From NCBI GenBank assembly GCA_025931335.1, contig JAICNG010000032.1, forward strand, positions 1-35,723: a stretch of 35,723 bases of DNA, written 5' to 3'. The translations under genes were made by a program, and so were the position numbers. Of this stretch, positions 1-8,200 are shown piece after piece (positions within the stretch are counted from its first letter, which is position 1; every line of letters begins with the position of its first letter). The DNA is from Gemmatimonadaceae bacterium. GTDB taxonomy: Bacteria > Gemmatimonadota > Gemmatimonadetes > Gemmatimonadales > Gemmatimonadaceae. The notes beneath the pieces are model-generated. The model was given only the letters and a program-made list of their open reading frames with translations, did no database searches and had not been told where the DNA came from.

Positions 1-901
1 CCTCGCGCGCCGGACCAATGCCGCGATCGTCTCGACCTTTCTCAACCGGTCGCACACGATCGCCCTTCTCGCGAAGATGGTGTTCGCGCCGCGGATGCGG
101 ATCGCGATCAACGTGCACGAGATGCTGTCGGACCACCTCGGGCGTTTCTTCTCCCCCCTGGAACGACGGTTCATGCAGGGGTTCGTGAGACATGCATTCC
201 CGCGCGCGGAGATCATCATCGCCGTGTCCGAAGGGGTGAAGCAGGATCTGGTTCGCCATTTCTCGATACCGGCCGAGCGTATTGTCGTGCTGCCGAATCC
301 CGTCGACCTCGAGCGGATACGGCGCCTGGCTACCGAGCGCGTCGACGATGACGTGCCTCGCGACGGGGCGACGATCGTGGCCGCCGGCCGGCTGGTGCAG
401 CTCAAAGGCTTCGACCTGTTGATTCGAGCGTTCGCGAGACTTCGTCCATCCCTCCACGCACGACTCCTCATCGTCGGCGAGGGCGACCAGCGCGCAGCGC
501 TCGAGTCTCTGATCGGTGAGCTCCACCTATCCGACCGGGTTGCGCTGGTCGGCGCGCGGGCGAATCCCTGGAAATACATGGCGCGCGCCGACGTCGTGGC
601 GCTCGCGTCGCGATCGGAGGCATTTCCCAACGTCATTGGCGAAGCGCTCGCACTCGGCCGGCCCGTGATCGCGACGGAGTGCTCGCCCGGCGTCGCGGAG
701 TACCTCGATCGGGGACGGTATGGCGTGTTGGTTCCGCCCAACGACGTCGACGCCCTGGCGGCAGGGCTCGATCGAATCCTCACCGACGACGAGCTCCGGC
801 GGCAGCTCGCCGCGCGCGCGCCGTCGCGGGTGGAGTCGTTCGCCCTTTCGCGAATCGTCGAGCGGTACGAGAGCCTGCTCCTCGCGGCCGGCCGCACATG
901 A
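1..901 (+). CDS. GT-B glycosyltransferase family 4, 5'-truncated by window edge
   Basis: Transfers a sugar from a nucleotide-sugar donor, probably during surface polysaccharide assembly at the cytoplasmic face of the membrane. The reading frame is open from base 2, so the start lies outside the window and about 299 residues are visible. The ATG at 77 is internal, because the residues before it (STFLNRSHTIALL) look like a normal GT4 N-domain strand and helix. The donor half is clear: NPVDLERI, then AAGRLVQLKGFDLLIRAFA, then the EX7E-type segment around SRSEAFPNVIGEALALGRP. The stop overlaps the next start by ATGA (898-901), so the first three genes look translationally coupled. Family placement is firm; donor and acceptor cannot be read from sequence. 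Confidence 0.9.
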   Translation, partial: LARRTNAAIVSTFLNRSHTIALLAKMVFAPRMRIAINVHEMLSDHLGRFFSPLERRFMQGFVRHAFPRAEIIIAVSEGVKQDLVRHFSIPAERIVVLPNPVDLERIRRLATERVDDDVPRDGATIVAAGRLVQLKGFDLLIRAFARLRPSLHARLLIVGEGDQRAALESLIGELHLSDRVALVGARANPWKYMARADVVALASRSEAFPNVIGEALALGRPVIATECSPGVAEYLDRGRYGVLVPPNDVDALAAGLDRILTDDELRRQLAARAPSRVESFALSRIVERYESLLLAAGRT

Positions 902-1983
902 GCCGCATCGTCACGGTGTACAGCGGATCGCTGCGGCCGGCTCGCGAGGTCGAGATGGGTTTCATCCGATGGTATCGGATGTCCGAGGCCCTCGCCGCGC
1001 TGGGACACCAGGTCGATATCGCGAGCGCGGAGCTTTGGCGGCGCCTGTTCCGGACCGTCGAGCCGCTCGCGCCGAACCTGCGCATTGTCCCGCTCTCGCG
1101 CGTTCGATGGCGCGACTACGATGTCGTGAAGACCCTCTTTCACAGCGGCTTCGAGACGCTCGAGCGCCACCGGGGCGCCGATCATCCGTTCATCATCGCC
1201 AAGCTGGGGTCGGTCGTCGGACCGACGGAGATGGAAGGCATCTTCTTCCACGGGCAGCAGCGCGCGGAGATGTTTCAGACTCAGGAGCGAATCGCGCGCG
1301 TAAACCGGTACGTCACGTTGTTGAGCCAGCCCGCGGTGGACCTGTGGCGGAGGGTCCACGGCGCGGACCAGAACATCCTGGTCGTGCCGGGAGCCGTGAG
1401 CGCGAAGATACCACCGCCGCGACAGAGTCCCTACTCTCGCGATGGACGCTCGCCGGTGATCTTTGCGGGCAACTTCTATAGCCGGCATCGCAACAGTCAG
1501 CCCGAGGCGCATCAGACGCTTGCCGCCAAGCTCAACCGGCTCGGCGCCCTCGTTCATGAGCGCGGCGCGCGTCTCTACGTCGTGGGCACGGGCGACCGAC
1601 GCAGCCTCGATGCGCGGTACGTCACGCACTGTGGCGCCGTGCCTTACGAGGCCTCCTGGGACTACATCCATTTTGCCGCCGTCGGAATCGTCCTGACCGC
1701 CGGCGGTCGTATGCACAACAACGAGAGCACGAAGATCTACCACTACCTCCGTGCGGGCTTGCCGGTCGTGTGTGAGGCCGGGTTTCCGAACGACAACGTC
1801 GTGATCGAGTCGCGGCTCGGACACGTCGTCGAGAACGGCGCGCTGGAGGCGATGGCCGATCGGATCGAAGAGTCGGTGCACACCGCGTGGGATCGGCAGC
1901 ACGCCATTCGCTACATCCTCGATCGGCACACCTGGGAAAAGCGCGCGGAGATCTACGACCGCATTCTCCGCGGTGCGTCATGA
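898..1983 (+). CDS. GT-B-like glycosyltransferase
   Basis: A 361-residue protein starting at the ATG that overlaps the upstream stop. The N-terminus (IVTVYSG, then MSEALAALGHQVDIAS) is the glycine-rich strand-helix typical of GT-B acceptor domains. The C-terminal half has PVIFAGNFYS, LYVVGTG and a donor-site-like segment, NNESTKIYHYLRAGLPVVCE, followed by a final helix pattern. It is shorter and more divergent than classical GT4 enzymes, so the CAZy family is uncertain. Its position between two other glycosyltransferases supports a role in one polysaccharide or glycolipid pathway. It ends with another ATGA overlap (1980-1983). Confidence 0.8.
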   Translation: MSRIVTVYSGSLRPAREVEMGFIRWYRMSEALAALGHQVDIASAELWRRLFRTVEPLAPNLRIVPLSRVRWRDYDVVKTLFHSGFETLERHRGADHPFIIAKLGSVVGPTEMEGIFFHGQQRAEMFQTQERIARVNRYVTLLSQPAVDLWRRVHGADQNILVVPGAVSAKIPPPRQSPYSRDGRSPVIFAGNFYSRHRNSQPEAHQTLAAKLNRLGALVHERGARLYVVGTGDRRSLDARYVTHCGAVPYEASWDYIHFAAVGIVLTAGGRMHNNESTKIYHYLRAGLPVVCEAGFPNDNVVIESRLGHVVENGALEAMADRIEESVHTAWDRQHAIRYILDRHTWEKRAEIYDRILRGAS

Positions 1984-3596
1984 CGGCGCCGATCTCGCCG
2001 GTTCGCGCCTTCCTCGCGAGCAGCCGTGCGCAGTGGCTGATCGCGGCGGTGTTGCTCGTCGCGTTCGCGCTGCTCGCGTGGCTACAGCGCGTTCCATCGC
2101 TGACGACCGCCAACGATGACGCGACCTACGTCCTGCTCTCGCGATCACTGCGCGAAGGCGCCTATAGCTCGATCCACCTCGTCGGGGCTCCGGTTCATAC
2201 CAAATACCCGCCGGTGTTTCCCGCGCTGCTGGCGGTGGTGTCCACCGTGTTCGGCGAGTCGATCGATGCCTTCACGGCGATGAACATCGCGCTTGCCGCG
2301 GCCTCACTCGCGCTTGTGTTCGCGATCGCGAGACGGCGCCTGCCGCCAGCCGTCGCACTCGGCGCACTCGCGATCTGCGCGACGAGCCCGTTCCTTCAGG
2401 GTACGGCCGGGACGGTGATGAGCGAGCCGGCGTTTCTCGCGATCATCGCGCTCACCCTCTGGATCCTCTCACGGGAACCGCTCACGACCCGCGGCATCGC
2501 TCTCGCCTGTGTGTGCGCGGCGGTAGCCGCCCTCACGCGCACGATCGGGGCGACGCTCGTCCTGGCGGTCATCGCGTTGCTGTTGTTCGAGCGACGCTGG
2601 CGCTCGGCCGCGGTGTTCGGGGGAGTGCTCGCGCTGCTCGTCATCGCGGCGTCACTGTGGCTTCGCGCGCACGCGATGCCGGAGCTCGCGGCAGACTACC
2701 TCACCGAGGCGACGGACCCTGGCAACCAAACGTCGCCGAACACGGTCGCGATTGTCGGCAGACGGTTGGCCCTCAACGGACAGGTCTACGCCGGCAGCCT
2801 GCTCTGGCTGCTCTCGCTGCCGACGGTGAGCGGAACGGTGATCGACAACCTGCTGTGGCTTGTTATCGTTGCCGTCGCGCTCGCTGCCGGCCTGTGGCTC
2901 TTCTGGCGCCAGTGGCGAATCGTCGCGCTGTTCGCGCTCATCTACGGCGCGCTGATCCTCGCATGGACGTGGGCGATCGGCCGGTTCCTGATCCCGTTGT
3001 TTCCCCTGATTTCGCTCGTGCTCCTGGCCGGCCTGCACTCGCTCTTCGCAAGGGGGGGCCCGCGCGCCGCGTCGGCCGCCGTCATCGGACTCACCGCCGT
3101 CATCGGAATCACGGGCGTCGTGCGGAGCGCGGACCGGGTCGCCATCAGACAGCAATGCGATCGCGAGAGCGCGATGGAGTCGCCGTCGTGCTTCAACGTC
3201 GATCAGCTGAGCTTTTTCGCCGCCGCGCGATACGTCGGCGAGCATGCGCCCGCGTCGGCGATCGTGGTGAGCGCCAACGAAGCGACGGTGTTCTACCTCG
3301 CCAATCGCCGCCTCGTCCCCGCCGATTCCATGAACGCGGTCCCCCGCGCACGCGCCGCCGACTTCCTTCGCCAGCACAACGTGTCGTACGCGGTGCTGCA
3401 TCACGTCGCGTTCGCCGCGATCCAGATGTCGACGCGCCTGGCGGGCGCCTGCGATCATCTCGAGCCTGTGGCCGAGTTCCCACCGAGGACCGTCGTCTTC
3501 CGAGTGCTTCCCGCCGCATCGCTCGACACGCGCGCGTGTGAGATTCTACGGGAGTACTCCGAGGACGCGGGGCGCTTTCTGCCGCAGATTTTCTGA
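1980..3596 (+). CDS. Polytopic GT39/PMT-like membrane glycosyltransferase
   Basis: A 538-residue protein with about ten to twelve hydrophobic segments and a soluble C-terminal domain. After the first membrane segment comes NDDATYVLLSRSLREG, with acidic residues D46 and D47 in the first outside loop. This is where GT39/ArnT-like enzymes place the residues that bind polyprenyl-phosphate sugar. The following HTKYPPVFPALLA also matches this fold. The C-terminal domain (about residues 400-538) contains VVSANEATVFYLANRRL, a soluble region common in these enzymes. The likely role is transfer of a sugar from a lipid-linked donor on the outer face of the inner membrane. The start is set by the ATGA overlap; a longer in-frame extension back to 1887 lies inside the upstream gene and is rejected. 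Confidence 0.82.
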   Translation: MTAPISPVRAFLASSRAQWLIAAVLLVAFALLAWLQRVPSLTTANDDATYVLLSRSLREGAYSSIHLVGAPVHTKYPPVFPALLAVVSTVFGESIDAFTAMNIALAAASLALVFAIARRRLPPAVALGALAICATSPFLQGTAGTVMSEPAFLAIIALTLWILSREPLTTRGIALACVCAAVAALTRTIGATLVLAVIALLLFERRWRSAAVFGGVLALLVIAASLWLRAHAMPELAADYLTEATDPGNQTSPNTVAIVGRRLALNGQVYAGSLLWLLSLPTVSGTVIDNLLWLVIVAVALAAGLWLFWRQWRIVALFALIYGALILAWTWAIGRFLIPLFPLISLVLLAGLHSLFARGGPRAASAAVIGLTAVIGITGVVRSADRVAIRQQCDRESAMESPSCFNVDQLSFFAAARYVGEHAPASAIVVSANEATVFYLANRRLVPADSMNAVPRARAADFLRQHNVSYAVLHHVAFAAIQMSTRLAGACDHLEPVAEFPPRTVVFRVLPAASLDTRACEILREYSEDAGRFLPQIF

Positions 3597-3761
3597 GGGC
3601 CCCGAGGTTCTGCGCGCGACGAACGTGGCTGTTGTCCCAGGCGGCCCCGGACAGCCGAAACGCGAACCGCTGTCCGTGGCCCCGGCGTTCGGAGCTCTAG
3701 GATTCGTGAAGCCCCTCAAACAGGGCATTTCGGGAATTTTCGAGAACGATCGCGGTGACAG

Positions 3762-3959
3762 GGCCACGGACAACCGAAACTGCCAAGAGACCCGTATGAC
3801 AACACGAATTGCCCGAATGGCTCCTGGCGCCGCGCAACCCTCCGCACGCAAGCCCAACGGCACATTGTTGTTCTGGAGAGCCGTGATCGAAGCGCAGGAC
3901 GCAATGCGCGTAATTCATGTTGTTATTCGGGTCAGTCGGCAGTTCAGCCGTCCGTGGCC
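3762..3959. repeat. Imperfect ~49-bp inverted repeat
   Basis: The segment 3762-3810 (starting GGCCACGGAC, ending ACGAATT) recurs in reverse complement at 3912-3959. By hand alignment about 38 of 49 positions match with one gap, including GGCCACGGAC, GACCCG and ACAACA. About 100 bp separate the arms. A third, much shorter match to the first ten bases (inverted, GTCCGTGGCC) lies near 3674. It could be a decayed miniature element or a long RNA hairpin. Confidence 0.65.
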
Positions 3960-4043
3960 GCTTGCGAACCGAAGCCAGGCGTCAGGCAAAGCCCCAATTC
4001 CCGAAGAATCTCTTCTTTTCTAAAGGCCTTTGAAGTTGCAGGA

Positions 4044-4084
4044 TCTCTGTGAGTCCCTGTGACCGTGTCTGTGCCCTCTGTGAT
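4044..4084. repeat. CTGTG-rich degenerate short repeat
   Basis: Four copies of CTGTG (4047, 4057, 4069, 4078) occur within 41 bases, interspersed with TCC/CCCT. No gene overlaps it convincingly. Function is unknown, and it may simply be slippage-derived sequence. Confidence 0.45.
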
Positions 4085-4379
4085 ACGCTGTTACGGCTCG
4101 TTGCGAGAAGATCTTCCCGTACCGCAGCCTGAACACGAGGTGTTGCGAGGGAGCATCACCGCGTGTTCCCGGTGCGACGTCAAAGGTCACGCTGACGCGA
4201 ACCGACCCCGAGGCGCGTGGGCCAACGTGCCAACTAAGTCGCGCCCCGCAAAGCTCTTAAGCCGCACATTGAACGGCGACGCTCGCCGCTCCTGACCCGC
4301 CCTTCGCGGGCCGGGAAAATGCTCTCCCCGCAGCGCCGCACACGCGACCCACCGCACGCCCACCCGCTCCGGAGTTTGC

Positions 4380-5969
4380 GTGACCCTGGGAACACGGCCG
4401 CTCCCCGAGCCGGCCGAGACGAGCGACTTCGACGCCGAGCGCTCGCCTTGCCGTACAGTCGATCAGCTCCGCGCCGATGATCACGTCGTGATCGCCGGGG
4501 CGGGGCCCGCCGGCCTGACGGCCGCTTATCTCCTCGCCAAAGACGGCGTGCGCGTGACCGTCCTGGAAGCGGACGATGTCGTCGGCGGAATCGCGCGAAC
4601 CGTCGAATACCGGGGATACCGGTTCGACATCGGCGGCCATCGCTTCTTCACCAAGATCGCGCCCATCGAAGCGCTCTGGCGCGAGCTGCTCGGCGACGAG
4701 TTCATCAAGGTGCCGCGGCTCTCCCGGATTCACTACAAGGGCCGCTATTTCGACTACCCGCTCAAGGCCACGAACGCGCTACGCGGCCTCGGCCTGCTCA
4801 ACACCATCCTGGTCCTCGCGAGCTACGTGCGCGCCCACCTCTGGCCGAGCAAGGTCGAAGAGACGCTCGAGCAATGGGTATCGAATCGGTTCGGACGCCG
4901 GCTGTACGAGATCTTCTTCAAGACCTACACGGAGAAGGTCTGGGGAATCCCATGCTCGGAGATTCGCGCCGAGTGGGCGGCCCAGCGCATTCAGGGCCTG
5001 TCGCTGTGGAAGGCGATCTGGTCGGCGACGACGCTGCAGCGACGCGCCGAGACCATCAAGACGCTCATCCACGAGTTCGACTATCCGCGACTGGGCCCCG
5101 GACAGATGTGGGAGCGGGCGCGCGACCGCATCGTCGAGATGGGCGGCGAGGTTCGCACCGGCCATCGTGTCATCAAGCTCGAGCGCTGTGATGGGCGCGT
5201 CGTGGCGGTCCAGGCACGCAACGGACACGGCGACGTGCGCATCCCCGCCGACCATTTCATCAGCACGATGCCGGTCGGGGAGCTGGTGCACGCGTGCCGG
5301 CCCGAGGCACCGCGAGCGGTGCGCCGCGCCGGCGACGGGCTGAGCTATCGCGACCTTCTCGTCGTCGCGCTCATCGTGAGGCAGCGCCATCTCTTCCCGG
5401 ACAACTGGATCTACATTCACACGCCAGGCGTCCGCGTCGGTCGCATTCAGAACGTGAACAACTGGAGCCGCGCCATGGTCCCCGATCCCGAGACCAGCTG
5501 CGTGGAGCTCGAGTATTTCTGCTTCGAGGGCGACGAGCTGTGGACCCAGAGCGATGAGGAGCTGATCGCGCTCGCGCGGCACGAGCTCGCGCAGCTTGGC
5601 CTCGCCAATCCATCGCTCGTCGTCGACGGCACCGTCGTGCGTACGCCCAAGGCATATCCGGTCTACGACTCCACGTACCGATCGCACCTCGGCGTGGTAC
5701 GCCGGTGGCTGGATGGCATACCCAACCTGCACACGATCGGCCGTAACGGGATGCACAAGTACAACAACCAGGACCACTCGATGCTCACCGCGATGCTCGC
5801 GCTCGACAACATGCGCGGCGCGGCGCACGACCTGTGGGAAGTGAACACCGACTACGAGTACCACGAGCATCAGCGAGTGAAGGAGCCCGTCGTTCGCTCA
5901 GCGCCGAGCGGCGCGCGCGCGCGGTCGCTCGGACGCCGCTGGCTCACGCCGCAGGCGGAGGTGACGTGA
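4380..5969 (+). CDS. FAD/NAD(P)-binding oxidoreductase, UDP-galactopyranose-mutase/HemY-like
   Basis: A 529-residue cytoplasmic flavoprotein. VVIAGAGPAGLTAAYLL (from residue 36) is the Rossmann GXGXXG for the FAD ADP part, followed by VTVLEADDVVGGIARTV, where the acidic residue binds the ribose. GYRFDIGGHRFFTK and the later YKGRYFDYPL resemble UDP-galactopyranose mutases and related amine-oxidase-fold proteins of polysaccharide clusters. The C-terminal NGMHKYNNQDHSMLTAMLA is the second FAD contact. It most likely rearranges or oxidises a sugar nucleotide or lipid-linked sugar for the adjacent glycosyltransferases. The GTG at 4380 leaves a 35-residue tail before the Rossmann strand, so the true start might be slightly downstream. 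It ends in a GTGA overlap with the next gene. Confidence 0.8.
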   Translation: MTLGTRPLPEPAETSDFDAERSPCRTVDQLRADDHVVIAGAGPAGLTAAYLLAKDGVRVTVLEADDVVGGIARTVEYRGYRFDIGGHRFFTKIAPIEALWRELLGDEFIKVPRLSRIHYKGRYFDYPLKATNALRGLGLLNTILVLASYVRAHLWPSKVEETLEQWVSNRFGRRLYEIFFKTYTEKVWGIPCSEIRAEWAAQRIQGLSLWKAIWSATTLQRRAETIKTLIHEFDYPRLGPGQMWERARDRIVEMGGEVRTGHRVIKLERCDGRVVAVQARNGHGDVRIPADHFISTMPVGELVHACRPEAPRAVRRAGDGLSYRDLLVVALIVRQRHLFPDNWIYIHTPGVRVGRIQNVNNWSRAMVPDPETSCVELEYFCFEGDELWTQSDEELIALARHELAQLGLANPSLVVDGTVVRTPKAYPVYDSTYRSHLGVVRRWLDGIPNLHTIGRNGMHKYNNQDHSMLTAMLALDNMRGAAHDLWEVNTDYEYHEHQRVKEPVVRSAPSGARARSLGRRWLTPQAEVT

Positions 5970-7090
5970 GCGCACGTCCCCTCGCGCTGTCGGTGATCAT
6001 GCCGGCGCGGAACGAGGCGGAGACGCTCCCGTGGTCGCTCGCCGCGCTGCTGCGAAGCGACCTGCCACGACAGGACTGGGAGCTCATCATCGTGGACGAC
6101 GCGAGCGGCGATGCCACCGCCGAGGTGGCACGTCGTTATGCCGATCGCGTGATCGAGCTTCCCGGCCCACGTCCCTTTGGTCCCGCGTACGCGAGAAACC
6201 GCGCCGCGGCTGCTGCGCGCGGCGAGATTCTCGTCTTCATCGACGCCGACGTCTGCGTCCACGGCGACACCCTCCGCCGGTTCGCCGAGCTGTTCCGCGA
6301 TGACCCGAGCGTCGGTGCCGCGTTTGGCTCGTACGACGCCAACCCGACCGCGCCCGGCCTCGTCTCGCAGTACCGCAATCTCCTTCACCACCACGTGCAT
6401 CAGCGGAGCGGAGGCGATGCCGACACCTTCTGGGCCGGGTGCGGCGCCGTGCGACGCAACGTGTTCGTCGAGGCGGACATGTTCGACGAATGGCACTACT
6501 CACGACCGCAGATCGAGGACATCGAGCTGGGGGCGCGGATTCGCTCGCTCGGCCACCGCATCGTGCTTCGCCCGGAAATCCAGGCGACCCACCGCAAACG
6601 ATGGACGCTCGGCGCCGTGATCCGCACGGATCTCCTCGATCGCGGAGTGCCCTGGACGAGACTGCTCGTCCAGCGCGGATCGGTGATGCGGACGGCGACC
6701 CTCAACCTGAAACGCGTCGAGAAGGTGAAGACCGTGCTGGTGTGGGGCGCCGTCGCGTGCGCGACGGTCGCGCTCCCAACGCGCGACTGGCGATGGCTCA
6801 TCGCAGCTACCGTCCTCTTGCTCGTCGTGATCGCCGGGAGCGCCGGTGTCTACGCGTGCTTCGCGCGCGTGCGCGGGTTGTGGTTTGCGCTGACGACCAT
6901 TCCCCTGCAGCTGCTCTACTATCTCACGAACGGCGTGTCGGTGGGCATGGGTTGGCTGGTCCACCACACCGTCGGCGAGCCAAGGCCCGATCCACTCATC
7001 GAGGCGTACACGGAAGTCGGAGCGGTCCTCGACCCTCCGCTCCCCTCCCGACGCCGTCGTGACCCGTGGCGGGAGACGGCGACCCCATGA
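5966..7090 (+). CDS. GT2 family glycosyltransferase with C-terminal membrane helices
   Basis: A 374-residue inverting GT-A glycosyltransferase. SVIMPARNEAETLPWSLAAL opens the nucleotide-binding fold, IIVDDASGD (D44, D45) binds the nucleotide, IDAD (D93, D95) is the metal-binding DXD, and QIEDIELGARI supplies the acceptor-side acidic pair. Two hydrophobic segments near residues 255-320 anchor it to the membrane, as in polyprenol-phosphate or polysaccharide transferases. The GTG at 5966 overlaps the upstream stop; the later ATG at 5999 would cut the first core strand and is rejected. Translational coupling to the FAD enzyme indicates joint action on one glycan. It is followed by a strong terminator. 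Confidence 0.85.
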   Translation: MSARPLALSVIMPARNEAETLPWSLAALLRSDLPRQDWELIIVDDASGDATAEVARRYADRVIELPGPRPFGPAYARNRAAAAARGEILVFIDADVCVHGDTLRRFAELFRDDPSVGAAFGSYDANPTAPGLVSQYRNLLHHHVHQRSGGDADTFWAGCGAVRRNVFVEADMFDEWHYSRPQIEDIELGARIRSLGHRIVLRPEIQATHRKRWTLGAVIRTDLLDRGVPWTRLLVQRGSVMRTATLNLKRVEKVKTVLVWGAVACATVALPTRDWRWLIAATVLLLVVIAGSAGVYACFARVRGLWFALTTIPLQLLYYLTNGVSVGMGWLVHHTVGEPRPDPLIEAYTEVGAVLDPPLPSRRRRDPWRETATP

Positions 7091-7097
7091 TGAAAGA

Positions 7098-7125
7098 GCC
7101 CTGCACCGCGATCGCGGTGCAGGGC
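7098..7125. terminator. Bidirectional terminator, 12-bp perfect stem
   Basis: GCCCTGCACCGC and its exact complement GCGGTGCAGGGC flank a GATC loop. The stem is followed by TTCTT on plus and, read on minus, by TCTTTCA. It sits between the convergent GT2 gene and the SRPBCC gene and probably ends both transcripts. Confidence 0.85.
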
Positions 7126-7147
7126 TTCTTCATATCCGAGCGCGCGG

Positions 7148-7636
7148 TCACGCCATGGTGCGGAGGTACTCGGCGAGACGCTCGTAGCTGACGTCCATTC
7201 CCTCCTTCATTCCCGTCTTGAGCGCTGCGTCCCGCGCCTCCTTCGACGGATACAGGATTGCGATCGTGATCGTCGTCCTGCCTCCTCTTTCGGAGAACGA
7301 GAGCGTGTTCACCGTCTCCGGCCACTCCGGTCCCCACCGCTCCGTGTTGACCAGCCGCTCGGGCGGAACGACTTCCTTGTACACGCCCGTCATCGCCATC
7401 TCGGCACCGTCCGATTTGCGCCAGACGAAGTGCCACCTCCCGCCCGGGCGAAGATCGATCTCACAAACCGGCATCGTCCACCCCTCGAACCCGACCAGCC
7501 AGTTCTTCACGTGCTCGGGTTTCGTCCACGCATCCCACACGCGCTTGCGGGGTGCATCGACGACTCGGACAATGACGACCTCCCGATCGGATGGAGTCGT
7601 GAGCGTCGTGACACCCACCTTGTCTGTCATGGCCAT
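7148..7636 (-). CDS. SRPBCC/AHSA1-family protein
   Basis: A 162-residue single-domain protein of the START-like AHSA1 family. REVVIVRVVDAPRKRVWDAW is the family's opening strand and helix, followed by WTKPEHVKNWL and LRPGGRWHF, and the C-terminal helix ends ERLAEYLRTM. These small cup-shaped domains bind hydrophobic ligands or act as co-chaperones; the ligand here is unknown. It lies 49 bp downstream of an ArsR-type regulator on the same strand. That pairing is widespread, so the regulator probably controls both genes. The start at 7636 was chosen as the first ATG; a second is two codons later. Confidence 0.88.
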   Translation of the reverse strand: MAMTDKVGVTTLTTPSDREVVIVRVVDAPRKRVWDAWTKPEHVKNWLVGFEGWTMPVCEIDLRPGGRWHFVWRKSDGAEMAMTGVYKEVVPPERLVNTERWGPEWPETVNTLSFSERGGRTTITIAILYPSKEARDAALKTGMKEGMDVSYERLAEYLRTMA

Positions 7637-7685
7637 GATGTTCTTCCTCTCGTTCCCGGTGGTCGATTCCTCAGGGGACCTGTCA

Positions 7686-8024
7686 TCATTGCCCTTCCTC
7701 CCGCGCTTTCATGTGTTGTAGGTAGTTGTCCAGCCTGGCATAGCTGGCGTCCCAGAAGCGCCGGTAGTTCTCCGCCCATTCGGCGACCTCCTTCAGCGGC
7801 GCCGGCTCCAGCCGTCGAGGTCGCCACTGCGCTTCGCGTCCGCGAGCGACGAGACCAGCGCGCTCGAGCACGCGGAGGTGCTTGGAGATCGCGGGGCCGC
7901 TCATGTCGAAGGGTGCCGAGAGCTCCTTGACCGTCGCGGCGCCAGAGGCGAGGCGGGCCAGGATCGCCCGACGGGTCGGGTCCGCGAGGGCGGCGAAGGT
8001 GGCGCTGAGGCGGTCGGTAGGCAT
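7686..8024 (-). CDS. ArsR-family winged-helix transcriptional regulator
   Basis: A 112-residue DNA-binding protein. LADPTRRAILARLASG, then VKELSAPFDMSGPAISKHLRVLERAGLV, is the helix-turn-helix core, followed by the wing ARGREAQWRPRRLE. No CXC metal site is visible, so it is not an arsenic-type sensor. It belongs to the non-metal group normally paired with SRPBCC genes. The C-terminal part (WAENYRRFWDASYARLDNYL) is the helix that extends the dimer in this group. Two tandem 14-bp dyads lie 11-40 bp upstream of the start and probably mediate autorepression. Confidence 0.92.
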   Translation of the reverse strand: MPTDRLSATFAALADPTRRAILARLASGAATVKELSAPFDMSGPAISKHLRVLERAGLVARGREAQWRPRRLEPAPLKEVAEWAENYRRFWDASYARLDNYLQHMKAREEGQ

Positions 8025-8034
8025 GGGCGGAATG

Positions 8035-8064
8035 TAACCCTGTGGTTATCTAACTAGCTGGTTA
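8035..8064 (-). promoter_or_regulatory. Tandem operator dyads for the ArsR/SRPBCC operon
   Basis: TAACC-CTGT-GGTTA (8035-8048) is a perfect dyad. TAACT-AGCT-GGTTA (8051-8064) is the same site with one arm mismatch, spaced 16 bp start to start. The pair lies directly upstream of the regulator start at 8024 in an AT-rich patch (TATATAAC on minus) that could hold the -10 element. Binding by the adjacent ArsR protein is inference. Confidence 0.7.
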
Positions 8065-8200
8065 TATACAACTCTTACGCGGGGCTGTCAAGCCGGGCGC
8101 GTGCGATACGAGTCGGCGGCTTGCGCCACCCTGAGCAACTCCGTTCATTCGGAGCTCGATCTCGCTCCAACCGCACTCTTCACTTCGTGGGAGAACGATT

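Larger units (their letters stand above)
3597..4379. other. Non-coding stretch inside polysaccharide cluster
   Basis: No convincing gene lies in these 780 bases. Short open frames on both strands (for example 3538-4023 and 4059-4295 on plus) have no ribosome site, no recognisable residues and an amino-acid mix unlike the neighbours. The stretch is visibly less GC-rich than the flanking genes. It holds a long imperfect inverted repeat (3762-3959), a CTGTG-rich segment (4044-4084) and a small hairpin near 4292 (CCCGC-CCTTC-GCGGG). Confidence 0.7.

Noticed and set aside
3538..4023. 161-residue open frame on plus after the GT39-like gene
   Set aside because: Overlaps the end of a real gene and then runs through repeat-rich non-coding DNA; no protein-like features.
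4779..5870. 363-residue open frame on minus
   Set aside because: Antisense of the FAD enzyme; composition is artefactual.
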